From Artemia franciscana (Eukaryota; Arthropoda; Branchiopoda; Anostraca; Artemiidae): a stretch of DNA of 64,000 nucleotides. This document shows positions 1 through 64,000 of this stretch, one piece after another (the first letter of the stretch is position 1; each line of letters begins with the position of its first letter). Location: positions 20,286,755-20,350,754 of the forward strand of contig NC_088871.1 in NCBI RefSeq assembly GCF_032884065.1, read 5' to 3'. The position numbers and the translations under genes are program-made. The notes beneath the pieces are model-generated. The model saw only the letters and a list, made by a program, of their open reading frames with translations. It made no database searches and had not been told where the DNA came from.

Positions 1-342
1 ATCATTACAGTAATTAGTAAGAAAATAAACGACGGTTATGACCACATTCGAAACTTCAACCACAAGGAAACTGTCAGACTTAGCAACTAGATTACCAAGT
101 AGCTCTTTCCGTATCATCAGGGCGAAGCCACCTGAAGGCCTACCGCAAGTGAACTTAGCATGGTGGAAAAACAGATTATGAGAAAACGTGAACTCCAACG
201 GTTGACGACTATCGCTTGACAAGAAGTGTTCCTGAAGACCCACCACGTCAAACCGCAAGCAAAGTTCAGAAGGTAGGTGATGTTTCGGTAGAACTTTCCC
301 ATTGATGTTCCACGATCCAATTTTTAAGGTTTCTTCAGGCAT
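1..342 (-). pseudogene. LINE ORF2 start, endonuclease domain (partial, runs off window)
   Basis: This is the beginning of a non-LTR retrotransposon ORF2, open from an ATG at 342-340 to the left window edge. The translation has the opening motif of the exonuclease-endonuclease-phosphatase fold: an early strand with GSWNING at about residues 9-15, then DVVGLQEHFL about 20 residues later, where the E is the expected metal-binding glutamate. In this superfamily the domain nicks target DNA to prime reverse transcription. The ATG lies within the last codons of the upstream ORF1 (8-nt overlap, ATGCCTGA), a typical LINE arrangement suggesting coupled translation. ORF1 next to it has two in-frame stops, so the copy as a whole is probably dead, although this segment itself has none. 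RT and the 3' end are outside the window. The clade is uncertain; CR1/L2-like is my best guess. Confidence 0.75.
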
Positions 343-1447
343 TGGAATTCTGTAGAAGAGACTGAGCGACAGGACATTTAAAAGTGTAACATGGGTGGTC
401 GGAGGAATTGCAAAGAGCACACTTAAGTGTGCTCTTAAGGCACTTAAGTGCCTTGGTACAAGGATTATCTTTGGTTGTGGAGTGACCAGCCTCACCACAC
501 CCGGAACATTTTTGGGTACCTGGCCACGCAGACGTAAAATGACCATATGACTTGCAAGAAAAACATTGGGGTGGCAAGCGTTGAAATATACTAATGAGGA
601 GTCTTTCGTACCCTATGATGGGTGGAAAGCGAATAAAAGACTCAAGGTCGTCTTTAGACTCAAAAAGAAACTTAAACGAACGGGTGTTTCAGATTTGAGT
701 TGCTTTCAAACAGTTGGCAATCAGATCACATAGGCTATTTTAATGCAGATCTTCAGGAACATAATGGATAATAACGAAAAGGGAGGGGCATTGGAGTTTA
801 GGCTCGACTTCAGGGTTATTCCCGGTTATGCGTGACATAATAGATTCGGCACCACTTTTATCCTTTGTGACTTCTTTCCAGGCGTCTCTACTGGGACGAA
901 GCTCGATTATATTCCCACTAGCTTCTCCACAAACATGCTCCAGATAAGCTTTACGGCAGTCAGGCTTTTTAAGGTCTAAGGGGGGCTTCTTGAGAAGAAC
1001 TGCATAGGAAGGCTTGGCCGGGGGAGTGACTAATTGATTCATGGATGTAGCAAGTTTCTCAGCTGCACGGGCTTTTTTCTCACTTTCAATAAAGTCCTTC
1101 AAATTATTGGAGATTTCTGTCACTTTTTGAGGAACAATAGCACCCAATTCACCAGGCGTAGTTGGGACCTCCGTAGGATCAAAAATTGCGAATTTCGGCA
1201 ATTTGATCCGGTTAGTCTCACATAACTGGATCAGTTTCAGCATATCTAACACATTATCGGCAATATTTTGGCGAGCAACGTTGCGACTCGAAGTATTTGA
1301 ATAGTGCCAAACTGTATCCTTAGCTTTTATAATCGTATCCTTGTCATATAATCCCACTGCCTTTTCGCAAATTTCATCAGTCTTATTTGCTTGGAACGCT
1401 CGCGATAAATAATTTAGCATAGCATTATGTACAAGTCTTTCTATCAC
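335..1447 (-). pseudogene. LINE ORF1 (gag-like, CCHC zinc knuckles), two nonsense codons
   Basis: One reading frame runs from about 1447 to a TGA at 335-337, interrupted by in-frame stops at 740-742 and 689-691. The N-terminal two-thirds is a helical, lysine-rich domain without a motif I can name with certainty. The C-terminal part has cysteine knuckles: CFSC...H, CSGCGEAGH...C and CALC...H, spaced C-x2-C-x4-H. This matches ORF1 proteins of LINEs, which bind the element RNA. ORF1 and ORF2 overlap by 8 nt. The frame has no ATG at its far end, and the first internal ATG lies about 10 codons in. A short insertion carrying two palindromes sits between the last two knuckles. The copy is inactive. 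Confidence 0.75.
414..454. repeat. Two adjacent perfect palindromes
   Basis: A perfect 22-bp palindrome at 414-435 is followed one base later by a perfect 18-bp palindrome at 437-454. Both are centred on CTTAAG. They lie in the LINE ORF1 zinc-knuckle region and encode an apparent extra short stretch (KALKCLKSTLKC) between two knuckles. Confidence 0.85.
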
Positions 1448-1571
1448 ATTATGCTAATTTAGAAGTCCAGACACATTAAATAGGAAAAAATAACTGGTTA
1501 CTTTTTGCACGCGACAAGAGCTCATTAGTAATCTAGTACTATAGTCAATAATCTAGTAATCAGTACTAAAA

Positions 1572-2636
1572 TCAGTAATCTAAAACCTTTCTAAGGTTTT
1601 CAAACCTCGGCTTTCCACATGGGTATGTCTGCTTACAGATAAACTTCCAATACTTCTCCATGGATATCGTACATATGTCTAAACCCGCCAAAGAAACAGT
1701 GCTCTGTTCGCGCCATTCCCAGTCAATTAGAGCCTTGTTCCACGAAGGCAACCCACGACTTCTTAGAAAATTTGCTAAGGTAGGTGGGTTCAAGTTTAGA
1801 GCATTGACAGGATCAAGTAGACTTGTGAACTCATAAACGTCACATTCAAACGCAAAGCGTCTCTGTATCTGGATAATGGCCTCCTTGTAAAAGTCTCTTG
1901 CTGTTATGTAGACCTTCCTCACCTCCAACTGTGAGATATCTGGACTAGACGAGACCAAGGATGCCAACTACTCTTCTGCAGTATACCCGAGATAGACCTT
2001 CTGAACGTCAACATAATGGCTCTCGTCTGTTACGTCAAGAGCCAAAAGATCAGTGCAGTTTCTGACGTAGGTTCAATCCATATAGTTTATAGCCAAGGTT
2101 GCAATAAGCTTAAGCATTTCCGTCTTCAGCTTATAGAAAATTGGTGACTTCGATTGAAATAATACATTAAAGCCGTTCAAAGGGCCTAGAGCGCAATCAA
2201 CAAACATCATTAGAACCTTCATAAAAGGATTTTTCAGAGCACTAAGGCCAAGTTGGTTGCCATGGGTGGGGTCATCAAAATTGGCACTAGTGAAATAGAG
2301 GGACAATGCGCTCCACTGTTCAAGAATTCTTCACACACATGCATGGAGGGACAGCCACCGGGTTTGTCCAGGGGCTAGAATTTTGTGATCTGGTGTAGCC
2401 GAGAAATCTTGAAATTCTTTAAGTGCTGCAACTCGCTTAGCGCTCATAGAGAAATGACTATAAACGTGGCGACATAAGTCTTCCAGAGTTTTGGTAAGCT
2501 TCTTGCAGGCATACGAAGCGCAAAGATGAATGGAGTGGTAACTACACTTGACAAATACCACCCACGGATAATTGTCACTGATCAGCTTTGCTACCGAATT
2601 ATGACATCCCATCATTGAGTTTTGTTGTGTCGGCAC
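1572..2636 (-). pseudogene. hAT-type transposase remnant (ZMYM6/DUF4371-like)
   Basis: A single frame from 2636 down to 1572 resembles the catalytic core and C-terminal half of hAT-derived transposase-like proteins of the ZMYM6/DUF4371 group. Recognisable blocks are VKCSYHSIHLCASYACKKL near the start, GQTRWLSLHACV about 90 residues in, then NVLFQSKSPIFYKL, and later a WEWREQ-containing segment. Several in-frame stops break it, including a TGA right after HACV (2331-2333) and others between 2073 and 1968. The BED zinc finger and N-terminal part of the catalytic domain are missing. It is a cut-and-paste DNA transposon fossil. No terminal inverted repeats were recognised around it. Confidence 0.75.
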
Positions 2637-2641
2637 AGAAA

Positions 2642-2995
2642 CTAGTCCAATTTCACAGAGCCACTTGGTTTTCTATTGTTTTCAATGGGCACTGATCTGA
2701 TTGGTGTTTCTCTGAGCACCTCAAACAGACTGACTGACTCTTTAACTCTGCATTCTTTTTGAGTGTGTTCATATTCCTGGGACTTATAACACTGAAGGAC
2801 TCTGCAATAGTACTGATATACAATATACCTCCCTCTTTCTTCCAAAGCACCAAACATTTGGTGCTTGCGTATATATTGTTGCACTTTGTCCTTTAGGGAG
2901 GATTCCAAATAGAGGTTGAGAGTAGGGGGGATGGAAATTTTGGGTGGGACCAGGTAGACCCTGATTAGGTAACTGAAGCATTCAGCTGCAATCAC
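2642..2995 (-). pseudogene. LINE ORF1 zinc-knuckle remnant
   Basis: Two overlapping minus-strand frames together show a decayed gag-like segment. One frame carries VQQYIRKHQMFG followed by CYKSQEYEHTQKEC (a damaged C-x2-C-x4-H-x4-C knuckle with Ser for the second Cys). The other, 2653-2853, continues with CLRCSEKHQSDQCP, a second knuckle. The order and spacing match the tandem knuckles of jockey/CR1-like ORF1 proteins, so a frameshift between the knuckles is the likeliest explanation. It directly abuts the hAT remnant, suggesting one element inserted beside or into the other. Function is lost. Confidence 0.55.
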
Positions 2996-3396
2996 AATTG
3001 TCTAAAGTGTAAGTATGGTAAAATAATCAAGGAAATACGAAGAATCACCAATACTCACGAGATAATTATAACTTGAAGCAGAAGATATTATATCCAACCG
3101 GTTAATTTTGAACTTTCCAATGCTTAGAAGATTTGAATTTCCAAACTTTAAGCTCAATTCCGTTTTAAATTTTTTAATATCATACGTTCGCCAGCGTACC
3201 ATAGTATAAAGGTGCAAAACAATATTAAAATTGTGGAAAAAACAGTGAGCCTTCCACTAACTCTATTTCGGGTTGATCATGGGAAAAGAAAGATTTTCGG
3301 GGAGTTTTCTGGGATTCGGGGAACGACATTTTTTTTCGGGGATTTTTCTCGAAAATTCGGGGACAATGGAAGCACTGTTTAAGCCGTTCTTTTGGG
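2996..3396. other. Unassigned stretch
   Basis: No convincing coding or repeat structure was recognised. The 3270-3365 part has a locally repetitive TTCGGGGA motif (several copies), probably low-complexity expansion inside an old repeat. Confidence 0.4.
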
Positions 3397-4380
3397 ATGA
3401 TAGAAAAGAACTTTGTTATTCTAAGTAACGCTTATTCCGAAATAAACCTATCTTTTAACGAAAGTAAGAGCGAAATTGTTGTTTTCAATCGTCAAAGCTC
3501 AGATGACGTTCCTGATATCCGACTTGGAAATAGTGTCGTGAGACCAGTGCCTAGTTTAGTTTACCTCGGGCTCCCAATCGGTTGTGATGTGAAACTTACA
3601 AGATCACTGCTAGTTGAACATTTGACCAGCAAGATCCGCAAATCTTATGGTCTACTCATATCTACCAAGACAAATTATAATAGACATATCAGAGCAAGAC
3701 TTTTCAATGCGCTGGTATAGCCACATGTTATTGGTCTTTCCCCGTTTTGGGCTCTATTAATCGATCGGAGTCAACGTACCATCCGGTCATGCTTTTATTG
3801 TTTTTGTAAGTTCTTGTTGGGCATACCACTCTGGACTAGAAACTCTTGGATTAGTGAAAGATATGGCATTGTTGATCCATACTTGGCTGTCCAAAATCGG
3901 CTTTCTCACTATGTCCAATCTCTCTGCAAGAATAATTCATTGTATGGCGTGATGGTGCCATAATCTTCTTCTTCTTATAAGTTATCTTTCTAGTTTAGTT
4001 ATATTTTCTCTTGTTATTTATGTATTATGTAGGATAAGTATTTAGTTTTTTTGGTCATTTTGTTAATTTCGTTTGCTTTTTCTTTTCTCCATAGGGTTAT
4101 CTTTGTGGGCTATTAATAAATGATGAATTTGATGAATGCGAAAGATGAGCGGCGGTCTATACTGTGTTTGTAAATATTTCTAGTTATCAATGCAGCTTTA
4201 CTTCGTCTGTTCTACTGATCTGTTAGTCTATTTTATTATACTGTTTTTCTTTGTTATATTAGCTTTTTTATGCCATTGTTGAGTTACGTGTACTTTTGTT
4301 TTTGCTTTGTTTATTATTTTTTTTTCTCTGTACTCCACTGTTTATACTTTTGTATGTTTGTGGGTAATAAATATTATTAT
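3397..4380 (+). pseudogene. LINE reverse transcriptase C-terminal part and 3' UTR
   Basis: The frame from 3397 carries the post-catalytic part of a non-LTR reverse transcriptase: INLSFNESKSEIVVFNR (the NxxKS/T region after the YxDD motif), then VYLGLPIG, then an Arg/Lys-rich thumb-like region. After a TAG at 3718-3720 the same frame continues with FCKFLLGIPLWTRNSWISERYGIVDPYLAVQNRL to a stop near 3960. The 3' UTR then ends in GTGGGTAATAAA and runs into a (TA)n tract. Clade: CR1/L2-like by appearance. The catalytic domain is absent (5' truncation). A minus-strand relative with the same C-terminal signature and the same 3' terminus lies at about 31500-32800. Confidence 0.7.
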
Positions 4381-4992
<612 letters not shown>

Positions 4993-4995
4993 CTT

Positions 4996-6264
4996 TTATT
5001 TCAACACCAAAATAACAAATGTTTTGTATTTTAAAAATACAAAGGAACAAATCCATATGTATAAAATGTACAATTTATATGTATAAAAGAACAAATCCAA
5101 TTTTTTTGCCGCATCTTCCAGATCCTCAGCAATTTTATCCATGGCCTCCACTTCACATCTCCTTAGTTCATATTTTAATACTTTCTCCACTTTCCTTACA
5201 TTCTTTTTGTTTTCATACGAGCTATCACTCAGATAATTCTTATACAAACCCCTTCTACTCTCTATTAAACCTAAAGCTTTTTCAGTAATATTCCTAGTTG
5301 CAGTCTTAGCACTCTTCCCTAAGACACCATCAGGAACTTCACAAATTGTTTTTCTGAAATTATTCCATCCATCCTCCACGTTGTCAAATTTTAAACTCTC
5401 AAGTTTAGTATTCAACTGTTCCTGGAAATTTTTTCTCAAATTTTCATCCTGGAGTCTACCAGCATCATAACTTTCCGGGAGGTAGTTACCCTTCCAAAAT
5501 TTCAGCTGTAAATTAACCTTAGACACTACTAGATGGTGATAATTACTTTTAACATCAATAACAGCACTCCTATATACCCTAGTATCTTGTATTGATCCTG
5601 CTAATCTTCTGTTTACAATAACATAATCAATAAGGTTTGCTGTCTTACCATCACGTGAATACCATGTCAACTTATGGGCCATTTTGTGACCAAACACCGT
5701 ATTGGTTATAACTTGGTTGTTATACGTACAAACTTGCAAAGGCCTATAGCTATTACTGTTTTCTTTTCCTACACCAAATTTACCAAGGCTAGGATACCAT
5801 CTATCCCTATTTCTACCAATCTGAGCATTAAAGTCTCCTAGCAAAAACACCATGTTTCTACCTGGTACCCTGTCTATTTGCTCCTGTGACTGCAAGTAAA
5901 ATTAATCCGAGTCACTAGTATCTCCGTCAGTCCATTCAACAGGGGCATATACTACTATAACTGATGCCCTGAACTTTTTAGTCATAAAATGAGCAATTAG
6001 TATTCTATTATTAATACCTTCACAGCCTAAACAAGACTTAGCAGCTTCCTTATTCATCATGAGCCCTACTCCCTGTCTATGTACCCCATCTTTCCTGCCT
6101 GAGTAAACAAGTTATATGTCACCTAATTTCATACTTCCTACCCCTGGGATATAAGTTTCTGAAACTCCTAATAGATCTAATTCAAACCGTCTGAATTCGT
6201 CAGTCAAAATGTCGATGTGATAGTCATTTTTTAACGCCGTAACATTCCAAGTTCCAATTTTCAT
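4996..6264 (-). pseudogene. RTE-like LINE ORF2, endonuclease domain (truncated, stops)
   Basis: The ATG at 6264-6262 opens MKIGTWNVTAL, the first strand of an exonuclease-endonuclease-phosphatase domain. Then come ELDLLGVSETYIPG (catalytic E), VIVVYAPVEW, LLGDFNAQIG (catalytic D and N) at about residue 140, and LTWYS...NLIDYVIVNRRL and a terminal YHHLVVSKV (SDH-like catalytic H). This order and the craniofacial-development-protein-2-like wording are typical of RTE-clade LINEs. The endonuclease nicks DNA for target-primed reverse transcription. In-frame TAA codons follow GDI and DSD (the second just before 5895). The copy ends in a linker of about 150 residues before any RT motif, so the 3' part is missing. 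The frame downstream is long and unbroken, suggesting a fairly recent insertion. Confidence 0.85.
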
Positions 6265-7170
6265 GTTCTTTAAATCTTTGAAATTATTTTGGCCTCAGGA
6301 AAAGCAGTGATCCCAGATACCAGTGTAGGACGGGGACCAACATATCTTCTCAAGTCTACACCGAAGCGCTTAAGCCGGCTTAGAACCGGACAGCAAGAAG
6401 TCCCTGGGACATCCATTAAGTTGGAGGATTTGTGCAATCCTGGGCCCATCTTGGTCACAACATGGTTTTCAGCACTTGTTGATGCTCTTCTATGAACAAG
6501 AGTCGAAATCCTGCACAGACAGTCCTAAGCCTATTACCTCCAACTCATTATATATTCATGACTGCAAAATATTATGCTACTACGGGGAGGCAACCTATAG
6601 TAGATAAATCAGGTAGGAAGAGGTATTTCAGCCCGAAAACGCCCATCAAAACAAACCAAGCCCAGAAAAATATCCAATAATGAGAATCCCGTACGAGTGC
6701 TGTGTTGTTTACTAGGCTATAATTTCCTCAAGGGGTGCCACTCCTCAAGTGGGAAAAATTGACCGCAAGTTTCCTAGTCTTGCAGGTACCCCGAAAGGGT
6801 CGAGGCAGCCCTTTACAGAGGTCGTTGTCCATAGATCTGGATCTTCCGCCCTACCGCAGTTATCCTCCTGTAGAGGATCCTCCCAGGATGGTGTTCTGCA
6901 TCACCATGCAATTTAACCCATTAATGGGAGAAGGTTTGTAACTCATATGACGTGTTAACACGGCACTGGGCCCTGTTGAGTGTACATTTGAGGGGCCTTC
7001 TTCCTCTTCCACCTGTATTTATGACCCCCAGGAGAGGGTACCCCAGTTTCTATTATGGACCCCCCTATGACAAGGTCCTACTTGGTCTAAGCCTTGTATG
7101 GAGCTACTCTACCTATCTGTAGGGCATTCTCCTATCTGTTGTCCTCTACCAAAACCTAGCATGATAATCT
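6265..7170 (-). other. Probable 5' leader of the RTE-like element
   Basis: This sequence lies immediately upstream of the RTE ORF2 start. It is less AT-rich than the surroundings and has no long frame with recognisable motifs. Assignment as the element's 5' untranslated region is by position and composition only. Near its far end a ~30-bp segment (7136-7166, CTGTTGTCCTCTACCAAAAC...) is repeated at about 7271-7301, which may mark a duplication of the element's 5' edge. Confidence 0.4.
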
Positions 7171-7303
7171 AATAATTAACTAACTAATGCAACTAATAAA
7201 TAGTTGCAGTAAATTGCAACTTTACTTTAATTTAGACTATAAAGTAAAGGATAAAAATAACATATACAAGCTCTGTTGTCCTCTGCTAAAACCTAGCATG
7301 CAA

Positions 7304-7970
7304 AGAAACATCTCAAAAGCCAACACCTTATAGAAAACACCTTTGAGAATTTAAATTAAGAAGAAAACTTACTACAAACAATTCTAGTACTACAAAAGTA
7401 GACCTAAGTAGCCGATTTAGCCTGTTTGAAACATCTCACAAGCCAACACCTTATAGAAAACACCTTTGAGAATTTAAATTAAGAAGAATACTTACTAGAA
7501 ACAATTCTAGTACTATAAAAGTAGACCTAAGTAGCCAATTTAGCCTGTTTGAAACATCTCACAAGCCAACACCTTTGAGAATTTAAATTAAGAAGAATAC
7601 TTACTAGAAAAGATTCTAGTACTATAAAAGTAGACCTCAGTAGCTAATCTAGCCTGTTTGAAACATCTCACAAGCCAACACCTTAAGAAAACACCTTTGA
7701 GAATTTAAATTAAGAAGAATACTTACTAGAAACAATTCTAGTACTATAAAAGTAGACCTAAGTAGCCTGTTTGAAACATTTCACAGCCCAACACCTTACA
7801 GAAAACACCTTTGAGAATTTTAAATTAAGAAGAATACTTACTAGAAACAATTCTAGTACTATAAAAGTAGACCTAAGTAGCCAATTTAGCCTGTTTGAAA
7901 CATCTCACAAGCAAACATCTTATAGAATACACCTTTGAGAATTTAAATTAAGAAGAATACTTACTAGTAC
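7304..7970. repeat. Minisatellite, six copies of a ~109-124 bp unit
   Basis: Units beginning GAAACATCTCACAAGCCAAC start at about 7304, 7428, 7551, 7660, 7773 and 7897. Each has a CACCTTTGAGAATTTAAATT block and a small palindromic block (CTAGAAACAATTCTAG). Unit length varies through internal deletions. The array ends near 7970 within a truncated unit. Confidence 0.9.
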
Positions 7971-8204
7971 TCCCTGCATATTTGGTTAAGAAAAGTATCC
8001 GGGTTTTCAGGCACTGCATAAAAATTTGAAAATGTTCAAATGAATTTTCCAGTGCTAACCAGGTCTATTGCCTTCATATTCTCCCATACCTCACCAAGGA
8101 CTTGGACCGTCCCTATAATAAATTCTAAATTCACATCCTAGACTAAAGAACTTACTCCCATCCTTACATCTAGAAAAAATTGCTGAACTTGATAAAATTA
8201 CATT

Positions 8205-8660
8205 TAAAGAGCTTTTTCAAAACAAGACTCTGAAGCTTGGGTGCTCCAAAAGACGGAAGAAGATTTGCTAGATGTTTTCTAGAGAAAATGCCTACGGATT
8301 GTTTTGGTTACCAGACTGACTGACCGTATCTCAAACTGTAAGCTTTACGAAAAACGTGCTTTCCAGGTTTATAACGCGAGAAAGGCTGAGATGACAATGA
8401 TAAGTTCTACGGATGAAGGAGGACAAATTATCCAAGATTATCTATGTCGTACAACATGTCTAGAGTCAAACAAAAAGCCGCTCTTCCTCTTATGCAGGGG
8501 AAGGGGGCCGTAACGAAAAATTTAAGGGAAATGGGAGCATCTTCTGAGGATGTAAAGAGGGAGCCTTTAAGCAGATTGGGATAGAAGACATGCGCAGCTG
8601 TGTTCACCTTGGGCAGCTTAGTGCTGCATTGCAATGTTGGTAGTAGTAGTAGCAGTAGTC
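8205..8660 (+). pseudogene. RTE-like LINE ORF2 C-terminal end
   Basis: The translation across small frameshifts reads KTEEDLLDVF*RKCLRIVLVTRLTDRISNCKLYEK and later LREMGASSEDVKREPLSRLG. These are the C-terminal blocks of RTE ORF2 (TEEDLL-x-F-x-RNCLR-I-LG-x-R-x-D-R-x-SN-x-x-LY), which normally follow the RT domain. The fragment ends in a (GTA)n-like tail at about 8638-8660 (GTAGTAGTAGTAGCAGTAG), consistent with short simple-repeat 3' tails of RTE elements. The RT domain is missing. A minus-strand relative lies at 22550-22985. Confidence 0.75.
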
Positions 8661-9381
8661 TGCAGGAACTATTTTACACGTTTGGTGGAAATAAATGTTA
8701 GTAGTCTTGATTGGTGCAAGGGGTAAATAATATTTTGGGGAAAATTCTCAATCGGGAATAGTCAATTTTGCAATTTAATTGTACAGTCTCAGCTGCTTAT
8801 AATGATGTGTCATCAAGATATTTTATATTAGAATTGGGGAGGCTCATGTCCCAGGGGATTGAAGAGAACGAGAGCCTACTCAGGACTGCCCCTTTGTGGA
8901 AGTCCTTGGGTTATTGGTATTTTGGGAGAAAAGACTGAATCAACATAAATAATAAAGGATCTTTTTACTGAAGGACTTACAAAGGGATAGTAATTTTGGA
9001 AGGCATTCCAAGACTTGAAAGTTTAGTGATTAGGTTCAGGTTGTTCACATCTCATAATAGACAAATCCAGTGTTTCATCTATTTGTTTTAGGTTTTGCTT
9101 GTTTTCTCCCACGATGGGAATTTATAATTTGGCTCATAGGGGGAGGCGACGGAAATACTAGCAGCCTACTAGCAAAGTAATACTGCTCTGGTCCAATGAA
9201 TATTGACTGAAATAACACCCAAGCAAGCTAGTGATTACAAAAGCCACAGAATAACTGAGTAAGCCACAGTAATACGAACGCATATGACAATATTGGTCGA
9301 ACCCTTCAAACAACAGCAACTACCTCATCAAAAGCATAAAATTCAAAATCCTATGGGCATGACAAATTTAAATTTTGATTC
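8661..9381. other. Region upstream of the LMBR1-family start codon
   Basis: I recognise no repeat family or coding sequence here. Transcription start, 5' UTR and promoter of the gene may lie here or further upstream; no TATA box or CpG-rich stretch stands out, so none is called. An in-frame TGA at 9376-9378 lies just before the start codon. Confidence 0.4.
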
Positions 9382-62780
<53,399 letters not shown>

Positions 62781-63778
62781 GTTCGTTCAGTTTTTTAGAC
62801 TTTGCTAAAAAAACATTTGGTTCCAATGCTCAATTGTCGAAGACCATCGTGTTCATCGTGAGACATCCTGTCCAAGGTGAAGGTCCCACTGACAGACGCC
62901 CCATGACAAACTTCTCACTCTCTTTTCTTGTAACAAAAGGCATTCGAGTTTTTGGAAAACTTTCCACTAATTGAATCCTTTTTTGTTGACCTCTGGTTGT
63001 TATTCAAGCCTTTGAAATAAATTTAAAATGAAATTTAGTTGTATGAATCTAATAGATAAGGATTTTTCGTCAAAAATTTGACTTGGAAAACAATGAGTAA
63101 ATTTTTTTGTCCGTTACAAATATATATAAAAAAAATGTCACGTAACGAAGTAAAATAAGAACATTACCAATAAACAACAAAGGCACCGTCTAATAGCTTA
63201 GTAATGACTATGCTTTTGGTTTAGTGAAGCAGCAAATTGGCACACTCATTCCATAACAAGCAGAAATTATCATAGAGACTGGATATTATCATATTTGGGA
63301 TAATTCTATATTATATTATTTTGCTATATTATTAAATATTTATATATTTTTTATTTTATCTATTTATTTGTGTAGTATTACTTATTTTATTATTATTTTG
63401 TTATTTATTATACTGTATTTGATGTACAATAATATTGCTATATTTAAGATAAGGTCATATAAATTATGTTTGGGATTCTACTAATGTGTTTTAGAGGTGT
63501 TACACCGAAAATATGTTTTGCATACTTATAGATAAGAGATCTAATGTATTTCTTTCATTATCTTTAAATATAATACATAATGCTGAATGTGCACAGCCAT
63601 TAATGCACAGCCATTATGCACGCTCTTACAAATACTACAGTTACAACGCTTGAAGCACCATATTCCGTACGAGTCTTTTCAGCATAAATTTCTGTTAGGT
63701 CATCATGGATTTGTTTCATATTATGGCTGATAGGGAGTTCATGGTAGGTTGAAAGAATTTGATTTTGAAAAAAATCAC
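62781..63778. other. Probable intron 10 start or 3' UTR
   Basis: Follows the last visible coding exon. AT-rich with no LMBR1-like C-terminal exon recognised. Whether this is intron or 3' UTR depends on the use of GTTCGT at 62781. Confidence 0.45.
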
Positions 63779-63990
63779 CTAATCACTAAACTTGACCTTG
63801 AATGAATCATCATCATGACTCATTGGATCAAAAATAAGCGAAACCCGTTTACTAGACCTAGATGATAATGACGAAATTCTTATTTCTGGTGATATATAAT
63901 AAGATTTCCAATGAGCTTCGGGTTGTCTTTGATCATCCTTCTTTGGATACTTGCGCCCATCATCGTAGCTCAAGGCAGCGTTTTCCCTTC
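63779..63990 (-). other. Unassigned open frame, possible exon of another gene
   Basis: A 64-residue minus-strand frame, rich in Ser/Arg/Asp (IRISSLSSRSSKRVSLIFDP, then MSHDDDSFKVKFSD and stop). Its listed first residue is not an ATG and the frame is open a further three or four codons upstream. The composition looks more protein-like than other frames in this AT-rich DNA, but I recognise no domain and it could be chance or an old element. Confidence 0.2.
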
Positions 63991-64000
63991 AAAGATTTTC

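Overview
The window looks like an AT-rich, repeat-laden animal genome, most likely an arthropod. A crustacean is possible, but the sequence alone does not settle it. The evidence is a spliced gene with GT-AG introns, many decayed non-LTR retrotransposons of RTE-like and CR1/L2-like type, hAT remnants, a nearly intact Helitron, long (TA)n tracts and many fold-back repeats. There is no bacterial-type operon, CRISPR array or virus.

The only host gene found is a member of the LMBR1 / LMBR1L family (limb region 1 protein, lipocalin-interacting membrane receptor). It lies on the + strand and is assembled from ten coding exons: 9382-9453, 22090-22214, 27547-27686, 30708-30808, 36076-36202, 42895-42963, 47195-47488, 52004-52158, 61829-62063 and 62624-62780. 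All nine introns are GT...AG, phases agree at every junction, and the spliced product (491 codons so far) is collinear with vertebrate LMBR1L from the initiator Met almost to the C-terminus. The last short coding exon is probably just outside the window. The introns (0.56 to 12.6 kb) hold nearly all the mobile DNA.

Layout. 1-9381, upstream: decayed LINE ORF1/ORF2 start, hAT transposase remnant, LINE gag remnant, two LINE 3' ends meeting tail-to-tail in a (TA)n tract, an RTE endonuclease remnant with its leader, a ~120-bp minisatellite and an RTE 3' end. Intron 1: 220-bp-arm fold-back element, two CR1-like reverse transcriptases, a second fold-back, a TA-flanked MITE, an inverted repeat beside a long poly-A tract, and a LINE that looks inverted in the middle. 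Intron 2: RTE and hAT remnants. Intron 3: RTE RT fragment and a (TA)n tract. Intron 4: CR1-like RT and a ~300-bp tandem duplication. Intron 5: CR1-like RT C-terminus, a degenerate repeat array and very AT-rich DNA. Intron 6: small tandem repeats only. Intron 7: fold-back element, tRNA-Lys-like relic and a direct repeat. Intron 8: two adjacent perfect hairpins, a 78-bp minisatellite and a 5.74-kb Helitron with both termini visible.

The Helitron (55569-61307, minus strand) encodes a Rep-helicase (RepHel) split by one extra base in an A run. It carries seven 23-residue repeats at its N-terminus and a 507-bp tandem duplication of its 3' coding end. I found no convincing new multi-gene system. The most useful results are the reconstructed LMBR1-family gene, the bounded Helitron and several unusual fold-back structures.
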